From Desmodus rotundus (Eukaryota > Chordata > Mammalia > Chiroptera > Phyllostomidae), in contig NC_071392.1 of NCBI RefSeq assembly GCF_022682495.2, positions 76,158,097 to 76,222,096 of the forward strand: a stretch of 64,000 nucleotides of DNA, given 5' to 3'. A model generated the notes under the pieces. The model saw only the letters and a list, made by a program, of their open reading frames with translations, did not search any database and had not been told where the DNA came from. Numbering within the stretch: position 1 is the stretch's first letter; each line of letters starts with the position of its first letter. This document shows positions 29,060 to 41,694 of the stretch, piece by piece. The position numbers and the translations under genes were made by a program.

Positions 29060-29960
29060 AAGGGCATGGCAGATGTTAAAGAAAAAATTATTCTGACACT
29101 CGTTAAAATGGTAGGGAAGACTTCATTCAAGCCTCTTGTAATAGGGGTCAAATCGATTGCAATAGCGGAGAGAGATCAACCTCAGCTCCAAATACAGCAA
29201 GGACAAGCAGTGATTTATAGCAAAGGAGCAGGGTAAGGGGGTGAGTGGATGGAAAATTACTAGGAGGAAAATTACTAGGAGGAAACATCAAGGCTAGGGA
29301 GATTTCTGTTAAACTGGCCTAATAGGGTTCTTGGTAAAGGCAGGCCAAAAACTTATCCATCAAGATGGAGGAAGAGGAACTTGATCAAATGTCAAGCGTG
29401 ATCAGATCTCAAGGCCGGGGGGTGAGGGGGGCTCTCACTAAACTTACTTAGCAGTATTCTTGCTGAAACTCAGCTTGGCAGGTCAAAGATGTGATGAACA
29501 CCAGAGCTGACATCTGACCATGAAGAGGGCTCAGAGGAGCCCGGCTTCAAGTTTGTCACAAGTTAGCTGGAACCCACACTTAGTCGGGGCTGGGTTTTCC
29601 AGTTAAGTGGGAACCCCAGCACTGGGGAATTCAGTAGGCCTAGGCAGCAGGTGGCCATTCTGGAGATCATTCTGCAGATAATGGCAGAACCCCAGCTGGG
29701 AAATGAAAGGAAATCCAGACCCCAGAGAAGAGGACTGGCCCAGATAAGATAAGCAGCAGAGACTCTGGTCACTGAGCTAAAGTTCAAAGAAAGGCTTTAG
29801 GTCTTAGGGGAGGACTTAGGTACTTAAGTACTGCATATGGTAAAGATTGCAACAGAATACTGAGGACTGAATCTTTTGTGGCGAGAGATCACAGAGCTCT
29901 GACCCTGGGCTCATGAGTCACTCTGATAATAGTGGCTTCCTTAACTGATCACAAAAAAGA
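29060..29960. mobile_element. Possible LTR-type repeat
   Basis: Text beginning tgacactcgttaaaatggta, ggaagacttcattcaagcct resembles an old mammalian LTR, but I cannot name the family. A 15-bp tandem doublet (aggaggaaaattact) lies at about 29260. No coding region. Confidence 0.3.
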
Positions 29961-30129
29961 GACCAGGAGGGCATTGTGGGAGCCCCAACCACTGGAACTA
30001 GGCCGCAAGAGTCTAGGACATGAAGACTGTTTCTGAGCTTATTTGCAGAGACTGTCTTATTCAGATTGCCCTGGGACTGACACAGTTCTGAGGCTGTGAG
30101 TGAAAGGCAGGGCAGCTTCAAGATTCAGC

Positions 30130-30250
30130 TCAAGCATCAACCTCTTCCATGTGGACTTCCTTTACTTTTCAACAGCCCCCTCCACTGTGTTCCCACAGGC
30201 AAACTCACTAGGCCCTCCCTAATGCTCCAGTGTACCTTGAAAAGTCCTCC
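30130..30250 (+). mobile_element. L2 fragment
   Basis: Contains cagctcaagcatcaacctct and aggccctccctaatgctcc, the pattern of the L2 3' region. Confidence 0.45.
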
Positions 30251-30278
30251 ATCTCAGCATCCTTAACATTTTAATGAG

Positions 30279-30306
30279 TGTGTTGTGTGTGTGTGTGTGT
30301 GTGTGT
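30279..30306. repeat. (TG)n microsatellite
   Basis: TG dinucleotide run with one early interruption. Confidence 0.9.
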
Positions 30307-30429
30307 AAAGGCGGTTTACAGTTCATGTGGAAAAAAATGCAGGTTATGATTATTGCAATAGCTTTGTTAACTCTGTGTTTTGTGTACTTACAACTGTAAA
30401 CCTACTTTTGTCCACACCTGAATGTGTGA

Positions 30430-30451
30430 AGTGTGTGTGTGTGTGTGTATA

Positions 30452-30513
<62 letters not shown>
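30430..30513. repeat. Compound (GT)n-(TA)n microsatellite
   Basis: Two GT blocks broken by tata, followed by an almost pure TA run of about 43 bp. It yields repetitive ORFs on both strands that are not genes. Confidence 0.95.
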
Positions 30514-30514
<1 letters not shown>

Positions 30515-30899
30515 GTTCCATGATTTGTCTTTGTGACCCAGCACGGTGCCAGGCAGCATGACAGGTAAATCATGCAATTAAATCAATATACACAGGAATA
30601 CATGAATTCAAAAGGGAGGAGCTAGGGAAAGCTAAGAGACAGAGAAAGCAGGGAAGGGGCCAATATCTACTGCTTAATGAATAATCATGATATTTCCAAC
30701 TTGATATGATCAAGATCTTGTTTTGTTTATCTAAATAGCACCAAAAACAAAAACCAAAACACACAACAAGCTCAAAATATACTAGTAAGTTGCAGAGGCA
30801 GGATTTAGACCCAAGTCTTCTGGCTTCAGAGTTTTGGCTCTTAATTACTATGGTTTTACCCATTATTCTCTGAAGATGGAAGATCCTGATTTTAGGGGA

Positions 30900-31904
30900 A
30901 GTTAATCACTACCTCCCACACAGCTGTAAGTGATGTCTTAGCAGATACAATCTCACCAGGAAAGAATGACTATTTTCTAGATAACAGAGTAAAGACACAT
31001 GCCCTGAATGTTTTGCTTGTGGATTTAGAATATAAACCAATGACATTATTTTCTGAAGAGTCATTTATATCAAAGACTGTTACTGTTCATGGTCTTATCC
31101 ATGGGGCTAGGACAGATTAGAGTTAGGGGGTGGAAGATAGCTGCCGATAGGAAGAAGGAATTAGGGTTGAGTTAAACCAGGGGCTGTAAATATGAGGGGA
31201 TTAACTGGGGTAATCTGTGAGTACATTAAACCAAAAACAGAGGTCAAACAAAGCTGGGAAGACATTCAAAGCCAAGGAAAGAAATGCGCTGGATCAAAGG
31301 AATAAGACAAGGACATGGTGGGGTGAGAAGCAGAAGCTTAGCCAGGCATGTTGAAATGGGATTAGTGAGCAAGGCACAGAGCCCGTGAGGTGGGACAGTT
31401 CAGGAAACCAGGGCCGCGAACTCCAGTCCTGGTGGATGTTGCTTGTATGCAGAGTCTGGTATGAGTGGTCAGAGTGGGCTCCTCTTCAGTCTCTCCTTGG
31501 CTACGTGGGATAAACCAGGCTGCCCCTGGTTGGGACCTGTTTGGGTGGCATGGAATTCTTGGGCTTGCCTTCTATTTGTGGCCCTTCCGTGCAGCTAACT
31601 GGTCAGAATTGATGTCTAGCTACATCAAGCATTATGATTCTTGTTAGGAACTGCCATGCAATGGACTGTGGGCTGCAGGGAAAGGCCCGACTGAGATGGG
31701 TGTGGCAGAGAATGAGAGTATTCCCGTAGCAGGTGTTTGGGGCGGGGGGAGGGGGGGGTTGGAGGAGCTGGGAACTCTGGCTACAGGGCAGATGGTCTCA
31801 AACTCTGAACCAGTGTCCTCCCTGGACGTCTGGGTGGTGTGGTTTTGGTGGGAGGAGAGATGAGCCAGTACGTGAAATCTAAATAAGAGCAACGACAGTA
31901 ACAC
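30900..31904. other. Intergenic, unrecognised
   Basis: Between SSMEM1 and CPA2; no gene, named repeat or clear motif seen. A G-rich run lies at about 31739-31760. Confidence 0.45.
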
Positions 31905-32110
31905 TGGTAATAGTAACATTTAGAGAGTGCTTGCCATATGCCAGGCACTGAGGCAAGCATTTTATAAGGATTATTTATCCTTTGTGAGCCTGAAGAATGG
32001 ATATTTCCCCAATTTTACGGATAATGAAACTGAGGCTTAGGAAATTAAATGACATACCCAAGGTTGTACAGCCGGTGAGTGTGGGGGAGCCGGGTCTTGT
32101 CTGACAACAA
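31905..32110 (+). mobile_element. MIR SINE
   Basis: Close to the MIR consensus: gagtgcttgccatatgccag, gcactgaggcaagcatttta, ccccaattttacggataatg, aaactgaggcttaggaaatt, aaggttgtacagccggtgag. Confidence 0.8.
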
Positions 32111-32684
32111 AGATTTTGTCTTTACTATGAAGGTAATGCAATCTATGTTCTCAAAGGAGAGTGAACTCCTTACTGTCCTTTTGAGTAAGGAGATCCAATC
32201 TCTTCTTAGATTAGAATTTGGGAGAACAATACCTACTACCAAACCGAGTCCAAAGTGAACAGAGGCCTGTTAGTGGAAAACAGAGCAAAGAATCAGAAAC
32301 TGGAGATAAGATGGGTCAAGTGAAGCTGGAGGGGGTTCACACTGCTGGGTGGGGGTGCCGTGCAGCGTGACGCAGCCTTATCTGAGTGGGTGAGCCCGCC
32401 TAGCTTCTGGGGAGAGCAGGCAGAAAATCAGGGTGGTCTTCGGAAAAAAGAGGGGAAATAGAAAATTAGCTGGAAGGGTTGGTGAGGGTAAGAATGCACT
32501 TTGCATTGATCGTCAAGGTACAAGAGGCTGGAGTGACGAGAGCGGTGGGGCTGCTGCCCAAGGATTTGAGAGGAGAACAGGGAGAGGGCGCCACTTAGAA
32601 AACCGACCGAAACCACAGCTCTTCCCCACAGCCACCCCTTTCTCCCAGAAGGAGTACTGTCTCCCCACGGGTTCTAGAGCAGTG

Positions 32685-32830
32685 TTTTCAAAACAGTCAC
32701 CCATTAATAGATTGTGAAATCAACTTAGGAGGTTGCAACTAGCATTTATTAGAAAATAAGTAGAAAATAACGGCATTGCACATAATAAGGGTAAATACTG
32801 TTTTTGTCTCTGTGTGTGTGTGTGTACTCG
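32685..32830. mobile_element. Possible hAT-Charlie fragment
   Basis: agcagtgttttcaaaacagt followed by gtgaaatcaacttaggaggt and tgcaactagcatttattaga resembles a Charlie-type element. The second end was not found. A short (TG)n follows at 32811-32823. Confidence 0.4.
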
Positions 32831-32999
32831 GTTGCAATACGAAATGTGCTTCTTACTATGTAAGATTAAAAAAAGAAAACAAAAAAGCCAGTGGTCTGGA
32901 GCTTTCTTTGTAGATGTTGGGTACTTAACCAGCTATTCCACTGAGCGAGTGAAGGCTGTTGTCGCCCCATGCATTCCTGATTGTTGTGTGCTAGTAATT

Positions 33000-35440
33000 A
33001 GTGCATCTTCAACCACAATATAGGACGGACCAACTGTCTAGATTAGTGAAAAGCCTGAATTAAATTCTACTACTTTAAAAGAACTTAGGGTTTATTATTT
33101 CTAAGTAGAGTAAGTGGAAGCAAGCTAACCAACTGTTGCCTGGTACACGGGGGTGCGTTTAGTCTTGGTGAATAGACAAGAGTAATTTGTAATTGACATT
33201 TCAAAGAAGCCTTAGAAATAGGCCAGCCTTTGTTTAAATCATAATTACCCTGTTTGTATGTAAAAGGATACTTCTAAAGCTTTTCAAAACAACTGGTTCT
33301 TTTAAGTAGATAATTATTCCCCTCCAATCTTGTTTATACTATTGGAAACTTTAGTGAACTCTCTCTCTTTCTTTTCCATAGATAGTACAAAGGTTAACTT
33401 CAGCCAGCCCTCCTCAAATTATCACAAATTCCCAATTAGTGAATTCTAAACAGCGTTTCCCTGTAACAATATACTGGAGACTTGTATGATGTGTTCTTTA
33501 TTGCTTTGAATAACATCTGACAAGTTTCCAAGTACCAGGCCACCTGGATATTCTCTGTCTGTCCGGAACATGTGGTCACAGAGGTACATGGGCGGGGGCG
33601 GGGGTGGGGAGAGGGGGGCAAGGGCACAAACATGCAGGCGTGGGGAATGAGACAAAGGGAGAAAATGCTTTTTTTGGGTACTGATTATATATCAATAATA
33701 TTAGATTGTAGTCACTTTCTTGGTGTAAAAAAGAGCTGCACTTTAAATCTAAATTTAACAAAGATGAAAATAGAAAACTGAAATTTTTGAAAAAATACAA
33801 TAAAGATTAAAAGAGTGATGTGAAAAAAAGAGAAAACAATTTTTTTTGAATGTCAACTGGAAGTTATTAGAGAGCCCTAGAGAAGCTGGCCAAGGGAAGG
33901 TGCATTATGACAAAATATATACTTGTCCTTTTCTGAATTGCTTATTTCTCCTTGCAAATTTCCACTCACTGCACAGAAGGAAATGCATAACATACTTACA
34001 AAAACCAAAAAGCAGAAAGGCTATAATCCCGGGCAATACTGTTTTCTTGTCCTTATCTTTTTTTTCATCTCCTGAGCTTGGCCTCTTTCACAGGCGGTTC
34101 CTCTAGCTGCCCCGTCCATGGCGTGTGTTGTCCGCAGTTGTCTTTGTTTATTGGGGCCCTCTCTCACCAAGAAGTTTCACGTGCTCAAAATCTTGATTTA
34201 GCAGTGAGAACATCAGGCAGGGAGCCAGCTCTGCTACTAATTAGTATAAATCAAAATGGGGGAGCGGGGAGATAAAAACCAGGTCCCAGTGGAAGGGTCT
34301 GCAGCCGGGGTTAGTAAGACTGACTGGCAGGTCAGAGTTGAGCAAGAGACAAAGGGGCTTGGAGAAATGCCACTTAGGGCCAGAGTCTTTTTGTCTCTTT
34401 CTTCTGATTGCACCCCTTCAGATGCGGAAAGGGTCTGTGGCAGCCTCCTTGGATTGTTTTCCTTCTATTCTAGCAGGCCCTCATTTTTTGTTCCATTGCT
34501 CCACCCCCCGGAAAGACTTAGAATTAGGTCCTGATTGGTCAAAGCCTGCCAGGGCAGCGCTGTTCCGTCAACATATGTGCTCGGGTTCATGACCTAATTC
34601 TGGAAAGGGTAGTTTGCAGGTGGAGCCATTCTGAGAAAAGTTTTTTTGGTCTTAAAAAAAAGACTTGCACAAGGGAGAAATGGTCCCTTTTTTTTTGGTG
34701 GATAATGTCAAGTCTACACATGATGACTGCAACTGTGACAGCCACACGTGTCCATGAAGGCACTGCTCTGAACGTGTCAGAGTGAGGATGCGCACAAGAC
34801 CAGGTCCTGAGCGGCTGAATGAACAAACTCTGGAACCATCGTACAGCCAATATAGGATCTTAGTCCTCCTCTTCTCTGGTTTTTAAAGCAGCCCCTCTTC
34901 CCTAGAAGGCACTCTTAATGCTTCAGGTGTTAATTACAGAATACAATGCCCGTACTCCTTTGACGGGACCTGTGGTTTGTCCCTAGTGGTGAGAGCCGAG
35001 ATCTTTAAAAATGTGGGCCTTTTTTGGGTTGACTGCCTTACTCCTCTTCTTTCTGGGAGCCTCTTATTCCACAAGTCTTGTGAATGTTGGTTCACCGTGA
35101 TCCTGCCAGGTGGCACGGGGAGCCCATCCAGACACAGACTTCAGTAGGACTTTCTTCTTCTTGAAGTCCCTTCCTGAGAATTTGGGATGGCAACCAAGGA
35201 AGCGACCAGCCTCTTTAGGTGACTGGACTTAGAGCAGGTTTTCAGGGTCCACATTTCCTTCCACGTAGACTGGGAACCTGAGAAAGCAGGTTGGGCCTGA
35301 AAGAAAAGAATGAAACAGATGGAGAAGGACAGAGACAGGTGATGGAAAGTCTCATGGTTGTCAAGTCCCCGGGTCTGGTTCCTTCCCAAGGCCCCTGTGT
35401 TTACCCACTCAGAGGGGTCATGATGCCTTACTAGCAGGTT
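33000..35440. other. Intergenic, mostly unrecognised
   Basis: No gene or repeat family named. G-rich stretch at 33588-33620. Overlapping ORFs here are short and unconvincing. Confidence 0.45.
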
Positions 35441-35445
35441 CTTTT

Positions 35446-35628
35446 TAACAAATTTATTGATTGATTGTAGAGTGAGAGGAAGGGAGAGAGAGAAACATGA
35501 ATTTGTTGTGTTCCACCCATTTGAGCACTCATTAGTTGAGTCCTGCATGTGTCCCGACCAGGGATTGAACCTGAAACCTTGGCATATCAGGATGATGCTC
35601 TGCCCAACCGAGCCGCCCAGCCAGGGCT
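35446..35628 (-). mobile_element. VES-type SINE
   Basis: Minus-strand copy with head gccctggctgggcggctcgg (high side) and tail caatcaataaatttg (low side). Flanked by the partial duplication actagcag (35430-35437 and 35630-35637). Confidence 0.85.
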
Positions 35629-36637
35629 CACTAGCAGATTTTTGTAATAAGTTTCCCTTTGTTCTTATGCTAGCTCAAGTGGGTTGGTAAATGTTTAACA
35701 ATCAGCCTTGATTGTTAAAAGCCCTGATTTTATTGCACTTGCTGATTTCCATGATATAAATAATCCCACTATTGCTTATTTCAAGCTACCAAAGTGACAT
35801 CACTGAATGTGGAGTTGGGGAGAGATGAGCACATTGGCTCTTGGAGAGCTGGTCTGAGACGGCTCCAGCTCGCCACTCCCTAAAGAATGCGACATGTAGC
35901 ACGCTTCTCAGAAAACCCCTAAGTTATGTAGGAGATTCGGGGCTGTATACTGATGGCTGCTAAGCTGGGAATTCTGGTATTAAAATATTTTTAGTTAATT
36001 TAAAATGTGCTGAGTTTTGGGGCTCAGGGAGTAGAGAAGTAGGATTAAGTTTTTAAGTAATATTGAAATAATACTTTTTTTTCAGTATGATAATGATTCA
36101 GGTATATTGGGGCGAGGTGGAAGGCAGGGGGCTTGGACAGAGGAAAGGAAAGGGGCTGGTAAGGTGTGAGCCAAGGTGACCTGTGTGAGGGCAGGGTCCA
36201 GGCCTTGACAAAAACGAGAACATCCTGCCAGTCAAGAGGGGCTTTATGAGGGTTGAGAAGCCAAGGCAGCCTGGTATTCCAGGTTACCACACCAACAAAG
36301 GGCTCCATTTGGTCATTTGAAATAATTTGGTCCTGCAAAATCTCCTGACCTGCTCTGCTTTTGTCTGAAGTTCCTTTGAAAAGGGAAAAAGCCTTGTATT
36401 GCACAATTAAAGATAAGAAGGCATACAATGCATATGCTGGGTTGCAGTAATACTTTAACTGTGAATGAAGTCAAATAATCAATCAGTAAGAGTACATCGG
36501 CATCAGAGCCATCCCTCCTTTGGTGAGAGGAAGTTGGGAAGGGTGGAGAAAGGTATTATCAGGACCTTAAGAAGGCCCCGTCCAGCCTAGCCACCTTCCT
36601 ACACTTGATTCTTCTGCCTGCAAAGCCAGTCACAAAA

Positions 36638-36640
<3 letters not shown>

Positions 36641-36673
<33 letters not shown>

Positions 36674-36868
36674 AAGATTTTATTTAGAGAGAGGGAAGGG
36701 AGGGAGAAAGAGAAGGAGAGAAATATCAAATGCTTGCCTCTCGCACGCCCCCAACTGGGGACCTTGCCTACAACTCAGGCATGTGTCCTGACCCGGAATG
36801 AATTGAATTGACGACATTTTGTTTTGTGGGAGGACACCCAGCCCACTGAGCCACACCAGATAGGGCAA
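36641..36868 (-). mobile_element. VES SINE with a (CA)n tail
   Basis: Minus-strand SINE (body 36671-36868). Its 3' tail is followed by a (GT/AC)n run at 36641-36670. The duplication ccagtcac(a/c)aaatct at 36626-36640 and 36870-36884 encloses both, so the microsatellite is part of the insertion. Confidence 0.9.
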
Positions 36869-36889
36869 ACCAGTCACCAAATCTTTAAA

Positions 36890-37205
36890 TATTGGACTCT
36901 TCACAGTATGGATGGACCTGGAGAACATTATGCAAAGTGAAATAAGTCAGTCAGAGAAAGACGAATACCATATGATTTCGCTCATATGTAGAATCTAATG
37001 AACAAACTGAACTAATAAGCAAAACAGAGACAAACTCATAGATGGAGAGCAGATGACAGTGAGTGGTGGGGGGAGGGATCCAGCAAAAAGGAAAAAGGAC
37101 TCATGGACATGGACAGCAGTGGGGTGATTGCTGGGGGGAGGGGGGTGTAAGGGGACTGAATGGTAATGGAAAAAATACAATAAAGATTAAATAAAAAACA
37201 AAGTG
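36890..37205 (+). mobile_element. L1 3' end fragment, young type
   Basis: Starts in the end of ORF2 (gatggacctggagaacatta, accatatgatttcgctcata) and has the same 3' UTR as the L1s at 7.2 and 48.1 kb (caaaaaggaaaaaggactca), ending aatacaataaagattaa. Confidence 0.8.
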
Positions 37206-37224
37206 AAAAAAATAAATATTGGAC

Positions 37225-37400
37225 TCATTGAGTGTTGAACCTCTTCTCAATTTTAAGACTAGTCTCAAAGATCACCCCTTCACCTTTCCTGTGGCTCTCC
37301 CAGGAAAGCTGGCTTCCCACAGCAGAGACCCCTGTGGGAGCCCTTATCTTACCTCACTGTAATGCACCCCAGTCTTTCTTCTCCTGCGTCTGATGTTCAA
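37225..37400 (+). mobile_element. L2 fragment
   Basis: tctcaaagatcaccccttca, gtggctctcccaggaaagct and cttatcttacctcactgtaa follow the L2 3' pattern. Confidence 0.45.
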
Positions 37401-37789
37401 ATATAACTGGAATTTTTGGGCACTGGGCACTGACACTCCTCAATTCCCAGAACTTGCATTTTTGTACTTAAGGTCATGAATGAATTTTTCAAACAACTAC
37501 ATTGTTTCATTTTATTGGCATCAATATTTTTGTGCATCAGAGTTTATACATGCATTTGAATATTTAGTTCTTGACATTTATGCATGGAAAAGCAAATGTG
37601 TTGATGTTAGAGATAAGAAGACTAGATTTTCATAAATTTAGTGCAATTGAAACAAAGCTGGAAATCATTAGATGTGTTGGAAGGGGTGCATTTTAACATC
37701 GATCACATATTTGGACTTAAGCCTGTTGACTCTGTTCATTCGTGGCGAAAAAAGATCAAAATTAAAGAACACATATAAAATGTTGAAAA

Positions 37790-38640
37790 ATATATTCCTG
37801 AAGAATATATCTGAAAGGTAATATGAACTAATTCCTTTTTATAAATATTAATTCCAGATGAAACAAGATTGAAAGATAAAACAAGAAAACCATAAAAGTA
37901 CTAGAAAAAAGCACTAGTAAAGAGTTTCCTAATCTCAAAGTAGGGAAGACTTGTCCAAGTAAAATATAAGTAAAACCCAGAAGCCTTAAAGGAAAAGACT
38001 GATACTTGAACCACATAAAATATTGAAACCAAGAAAGAGAGAGGCGGAGGGGAGACAGAGGAAGAGAGAGAGACTCAGTAAATAAAGTGAAAAGACAAAG
38101 GCAAATAGGGAAAAACATTGGAACACAAAATTAGGGCAAGCCCTAATACTCCCTAATATATAAAAAGTTTAAAAATAAGATAAAGCCAAACAAGTTAGTA
38201 GAAAAATGGTCAGAATATATGAATAGAAAGTTCACAGAAGAGGAATTCCAAATGACCAATAAATACATACAAAGATGCTCAACTTCACAGATAGTTAAAG
38301 AAATACAAAATAGACAGTGAAATATTGTTTTATTTTAGATTGACATAGGTCCAATATTTGATGATGCCAGTATGGGGAAGGTATAAGAATCAGGCCCTTT
38401 CAAAGCAATGTTGGTGTGAAAGAAAATAGGTATAATTTCTTTGGAGGGCAACCTGAGAATATTTAAAAATGCTTGTACTTTGTGACCTAGCAATTCCAAT
38501 ATTAAGAATTGGTCCAACAGAAATATCCTTTCAGGTGTACAAAAAAATGTGTAGATATGTATTTATGGATATTATTCACTGAAGTACTGTATCTGCTTAG
38601 GTTATCATGTTACTAGAATCTGCTTTTTAAAATGACATTT
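37790..38640 (+). mobile_element. Old L1M-type ORF2 fragment
   Basis: Decayed ORF2-end landmarks: gttcacagaagaggaattcc, acatacaaagatgctcaact, cctagcaattccaatattaa. No open frame. Confidence 0.6.
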
Positions 38641-38723
38641 TTATTGTGTTGTTTTCTGATTAGAAGTAGCCATGTGCATTGTAAGAAATTCAAATGACAG
38701 CTATATTAAAATTGAAAGGAACA

Positions 38724-40487
38724 GGTTCCGGCCAAGATGGAGGTGTAGGTAGACACCCTTCACTTCCTTGCACAACCAAAAGGAGGATAACAACCAGTCT
38801 AAAAAGAATAAAGAACCAGAAGTGCCAGAAAATCAAACTGCATGGAACTCCGATAACCAAGGAATTAAAGAAACAGTCAACCAGACCAACCAGACCAGTA
38901 AGATGGGCAGACGGAGAGAACCTGCGTCAAGGCAGTGGACTGCGAGGGCAGAGCTGGCTGAACGGGGAAACTGAGACTCAGAGCTGATGGTGGACTACAT
39001 TGGGGGTTGCCTCAGTGCGAGAAACTCCCAGTCTCACAGGAGAATTCATTGGAAAGTGGGGCTATAATGCAGTGAGTGTGACATTATCCCCTCTCTGACC
39101 CCTCCCCCATGGACAGTGCCACAATACAGCAAAGAGGGTTGCCCACCCTGGTGAATACCTAAGGCTCCACCCCTCACAACATGACGGATGCACTGAGACA
39201 AAGAAATATGGCTCAAATGAAAGAACAGATCAAAACTCCATAAACAGAGCTAAGCGACAAAGAGATAGCTGACCTATCATATGCAGAGTTCAAAACACTG
39301 GTAATCAAGATGTTCACAGAATTGATTGAGCTTGGTCGCAAAATGAAGGAAGAAATGAAGGCTATAAAAAATGAAATAAAGGAAAATACACAGGGAGCCA
39401 ACAGTGAAGGAAAGGAAACTGGGACTCAAATCAATGATTTGGAACAAAAGGAAGGAATAAATATCCAACTGGAACAGATTGAAGAAACAAAAATTCAAAA
39501 AAACGAGGAGAGGCTTAGGGACCTCCAGCACAACTTTAAACATTCCAACATCCGAGTCATAGGGGTGCCAGAAAGAGAAGAGGAAGAGCAAGAAATTGAA
39601 AACTTATTTGAACAAGTAATGAAGGAAAACTTCCCCAATCTGGCAAAGGAAATAGACTTCCAGGAAGTCCGGAAAGTCCAGGAAGCCCAGAGAGTCCCAA
39701 AGAAATTGGATCCAAGTAGGAACACACCAAGGCACATCATAATTAAGTTACTCAAGTTTAAAGATAAGGAAAAAAATCTTAAAAGCAGCAAGAGGAAAGG
39801 AGACAGTTACCTACAAAGCAGTGTCCATAAGACCATCAGCTGATTTCTCAAAAGAAACCTTGTAGGCAAGAAGGGGCTGGAAAGAAATATTTGAAGTCAT
39901 GGAAGGCAAGGACCTACATCCAAGAATACTCTATCCAGCAAAACTTTCATTTAGAATGGAAGGGCAGATAAAGTGCTTCCCAGATAAGGTCAAGTTAAAG
40001 GAGTTCATCATTATTAAGCCCTTATTATATGAAATGTTAAAGGGACTTACCTAAGAAATAGAAGATCAAAAACTATGAATAGTAAAATGACAACAAACTC
40101 AGAACCATCAACAACTGAACCTAAAAAACTAAAACACTAAGCAAAGAACTAGAACAGGAACAAAATCACAGAAATAGATATCACATAGAGGGTTATCAGT
40201 GGAGAGGGGGAGGGAGAGAATGGGGGGGAATGTACAAGGAATAAGAAGCATAAATGGTAGGTACAAAAAATACAGGGGAGGTTAAGAATAGTATTAAGGA
40301 GGTTAAGGAAATGTAGAAGCCAAAGAACTTCTATGTACAACCCGTGGACATGAACTAAGTGAGGGAGGAATGCTGGAGGGTGGGCGGGTGTAGGCTGGAG
40401 GGGAATAAAGGGGAGAAAAAAAATGGGACAACTGTAATAGCATAAGCAATAAAATATACTAAAAGTAAAAAAATAATAATAAAATAG
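38724..40487 (+). mobile_element. Half-L1 (HAL1-like) retrotransposon, copy 3
   Basis: Same family as copy 1, starting ggttccggccaagatggagg. ORF1-like frame from ATG 39208: a TAA at 39241 breaks it at codon 12. It is open from 39310 to about 39770, where an extra A in an A-run shifts the frame, then continues to a stop at about 40051. It holds the coiled-coil-like region, IGVPEREE, NFPNLAKE and PRHIIIK. It then passes straight to a roughly 430-bp non-coding 3' tail and A-rich end without ORF2. Confidence 0.8.
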
Positions 40488-41608
40488 AGAAAGATCCAGT
40501 CAGAAATGAAGGATACACTAATTGAAAAAAACAACAACTTACAGGGAAACAACAGAAGGGCAGATGAAGCTGAGAATCAAATCAATGATTTGGGACATAA
40601 GGAAGAAAAAGCCAACCAACCACAACAAGAAGAAGAAAAAAAGAGTCCCCCCAAAATGAGGATTGTGTAAGCAGCCTCTTAGGATGGCTGCTAAGAATGT
40701 TGAACTCTAAGACATCCAACATTCACATCATAGGGGTGCCAGAAGGAGAAGAGAAACAGCAAGAAATTGGAAATCTATTTGAAAAAATAGTGAAAGAAAA
40801 CTTCCCTAATTTGGTGAAGGAAATAGACATACAAGTCCAGGAAGCAGAGAGTCCCAAACAAGATGGATGGAAAAAGGCACACACCAAGATACATCATAAT
40901 TAAAATGCCAAAGGTTAAAGATAAAGATAGACTCTTAAAAGCAGCAAGAAAAAAAGCAGTTAGTTACCTACAAGAGAGTTCCCTTAAGACTGTCAGCTGA
41001 TTTCTCAAAAGACACTTTGCAGGCTAGAAGGGATTGGCAAGAAATATTCAAAGTCATGAAAAGCAGGGACCGACAGCTAAGATTGCTCTATCCAGCAAGG
41101 CTATCATTTAGAATCGAAGGGCAGATAAAGAGCTTCCTAGATAGAAAACACTAAAGCAGTTCATCATCACTAAGCCAATATTATATGAAATGTTAAAGGG
41201 ACTTAAGACAAAGAAGATCAAACCTATGAACAATAAAATGTCAATAAATACATATCTATCAACAGTTGAGTCTAAAAAACAAACTAATCAAATAAGAACA
41301 GAGACAGAATCATGGATTTGGAGAGCATTCTGATGGTTGCCAGATGGGAGGGAGTGTGGGGGAATGGGGGAAGAGTGAGGGGATTAAGAAGTACAAATAG
41401 GTAGTTATGGAATAGCCACGGGGATGTGAAGTACAGTACAGGCAATGGAGTAACCAAAGTACTTGTACGTGTGACCCAGGGACATGGTGTGAGGACTGCC
41501 CGAGGGAGTAGGGGTGCTGGGTGGAGGGGGGCAAAGGGGGAAAAATCTGGACAACTGTAATAGCATAATCAATAAAATATAATTACAAAATAAAAAATAA
41601 AAAAATGT
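40488..41608 (+). mobile_element. Half-L1 (HAL1-like), copy 4, 5'-truncated
   Basis: Begins inside ORF1 at aagatccagtcagaaatgaa, homologous to 12525 in copy 2, directly against the A-rich end of copy 3. ORF1 remnants (IGVPEGEE, NFPNLVKE) and the copy-2-type 3' tail follow. Insertion into copy 3's tail is the simplest reading. Confidence 0.75.
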
Positions 41609-41694
41609 ATGCATGAGACTTTTGTATACATTTCTAAGAATCTAAATGTATGTTAGTAGAAGACTGTTTAGATATTACTTTTTTCCCTCTAGAC

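Noticed and set aside
30327..30577. ORFs encoding YIYI/THTH repeats
   Set aside because: Translation of the GT/TA microsatellite.
39310..39843. 177-codon plus-strand ORF as a host gene
   Set aside because: It is the ORF1 remnant of half-L1 copy 3, with an upstream stop and a downstream frameshift.
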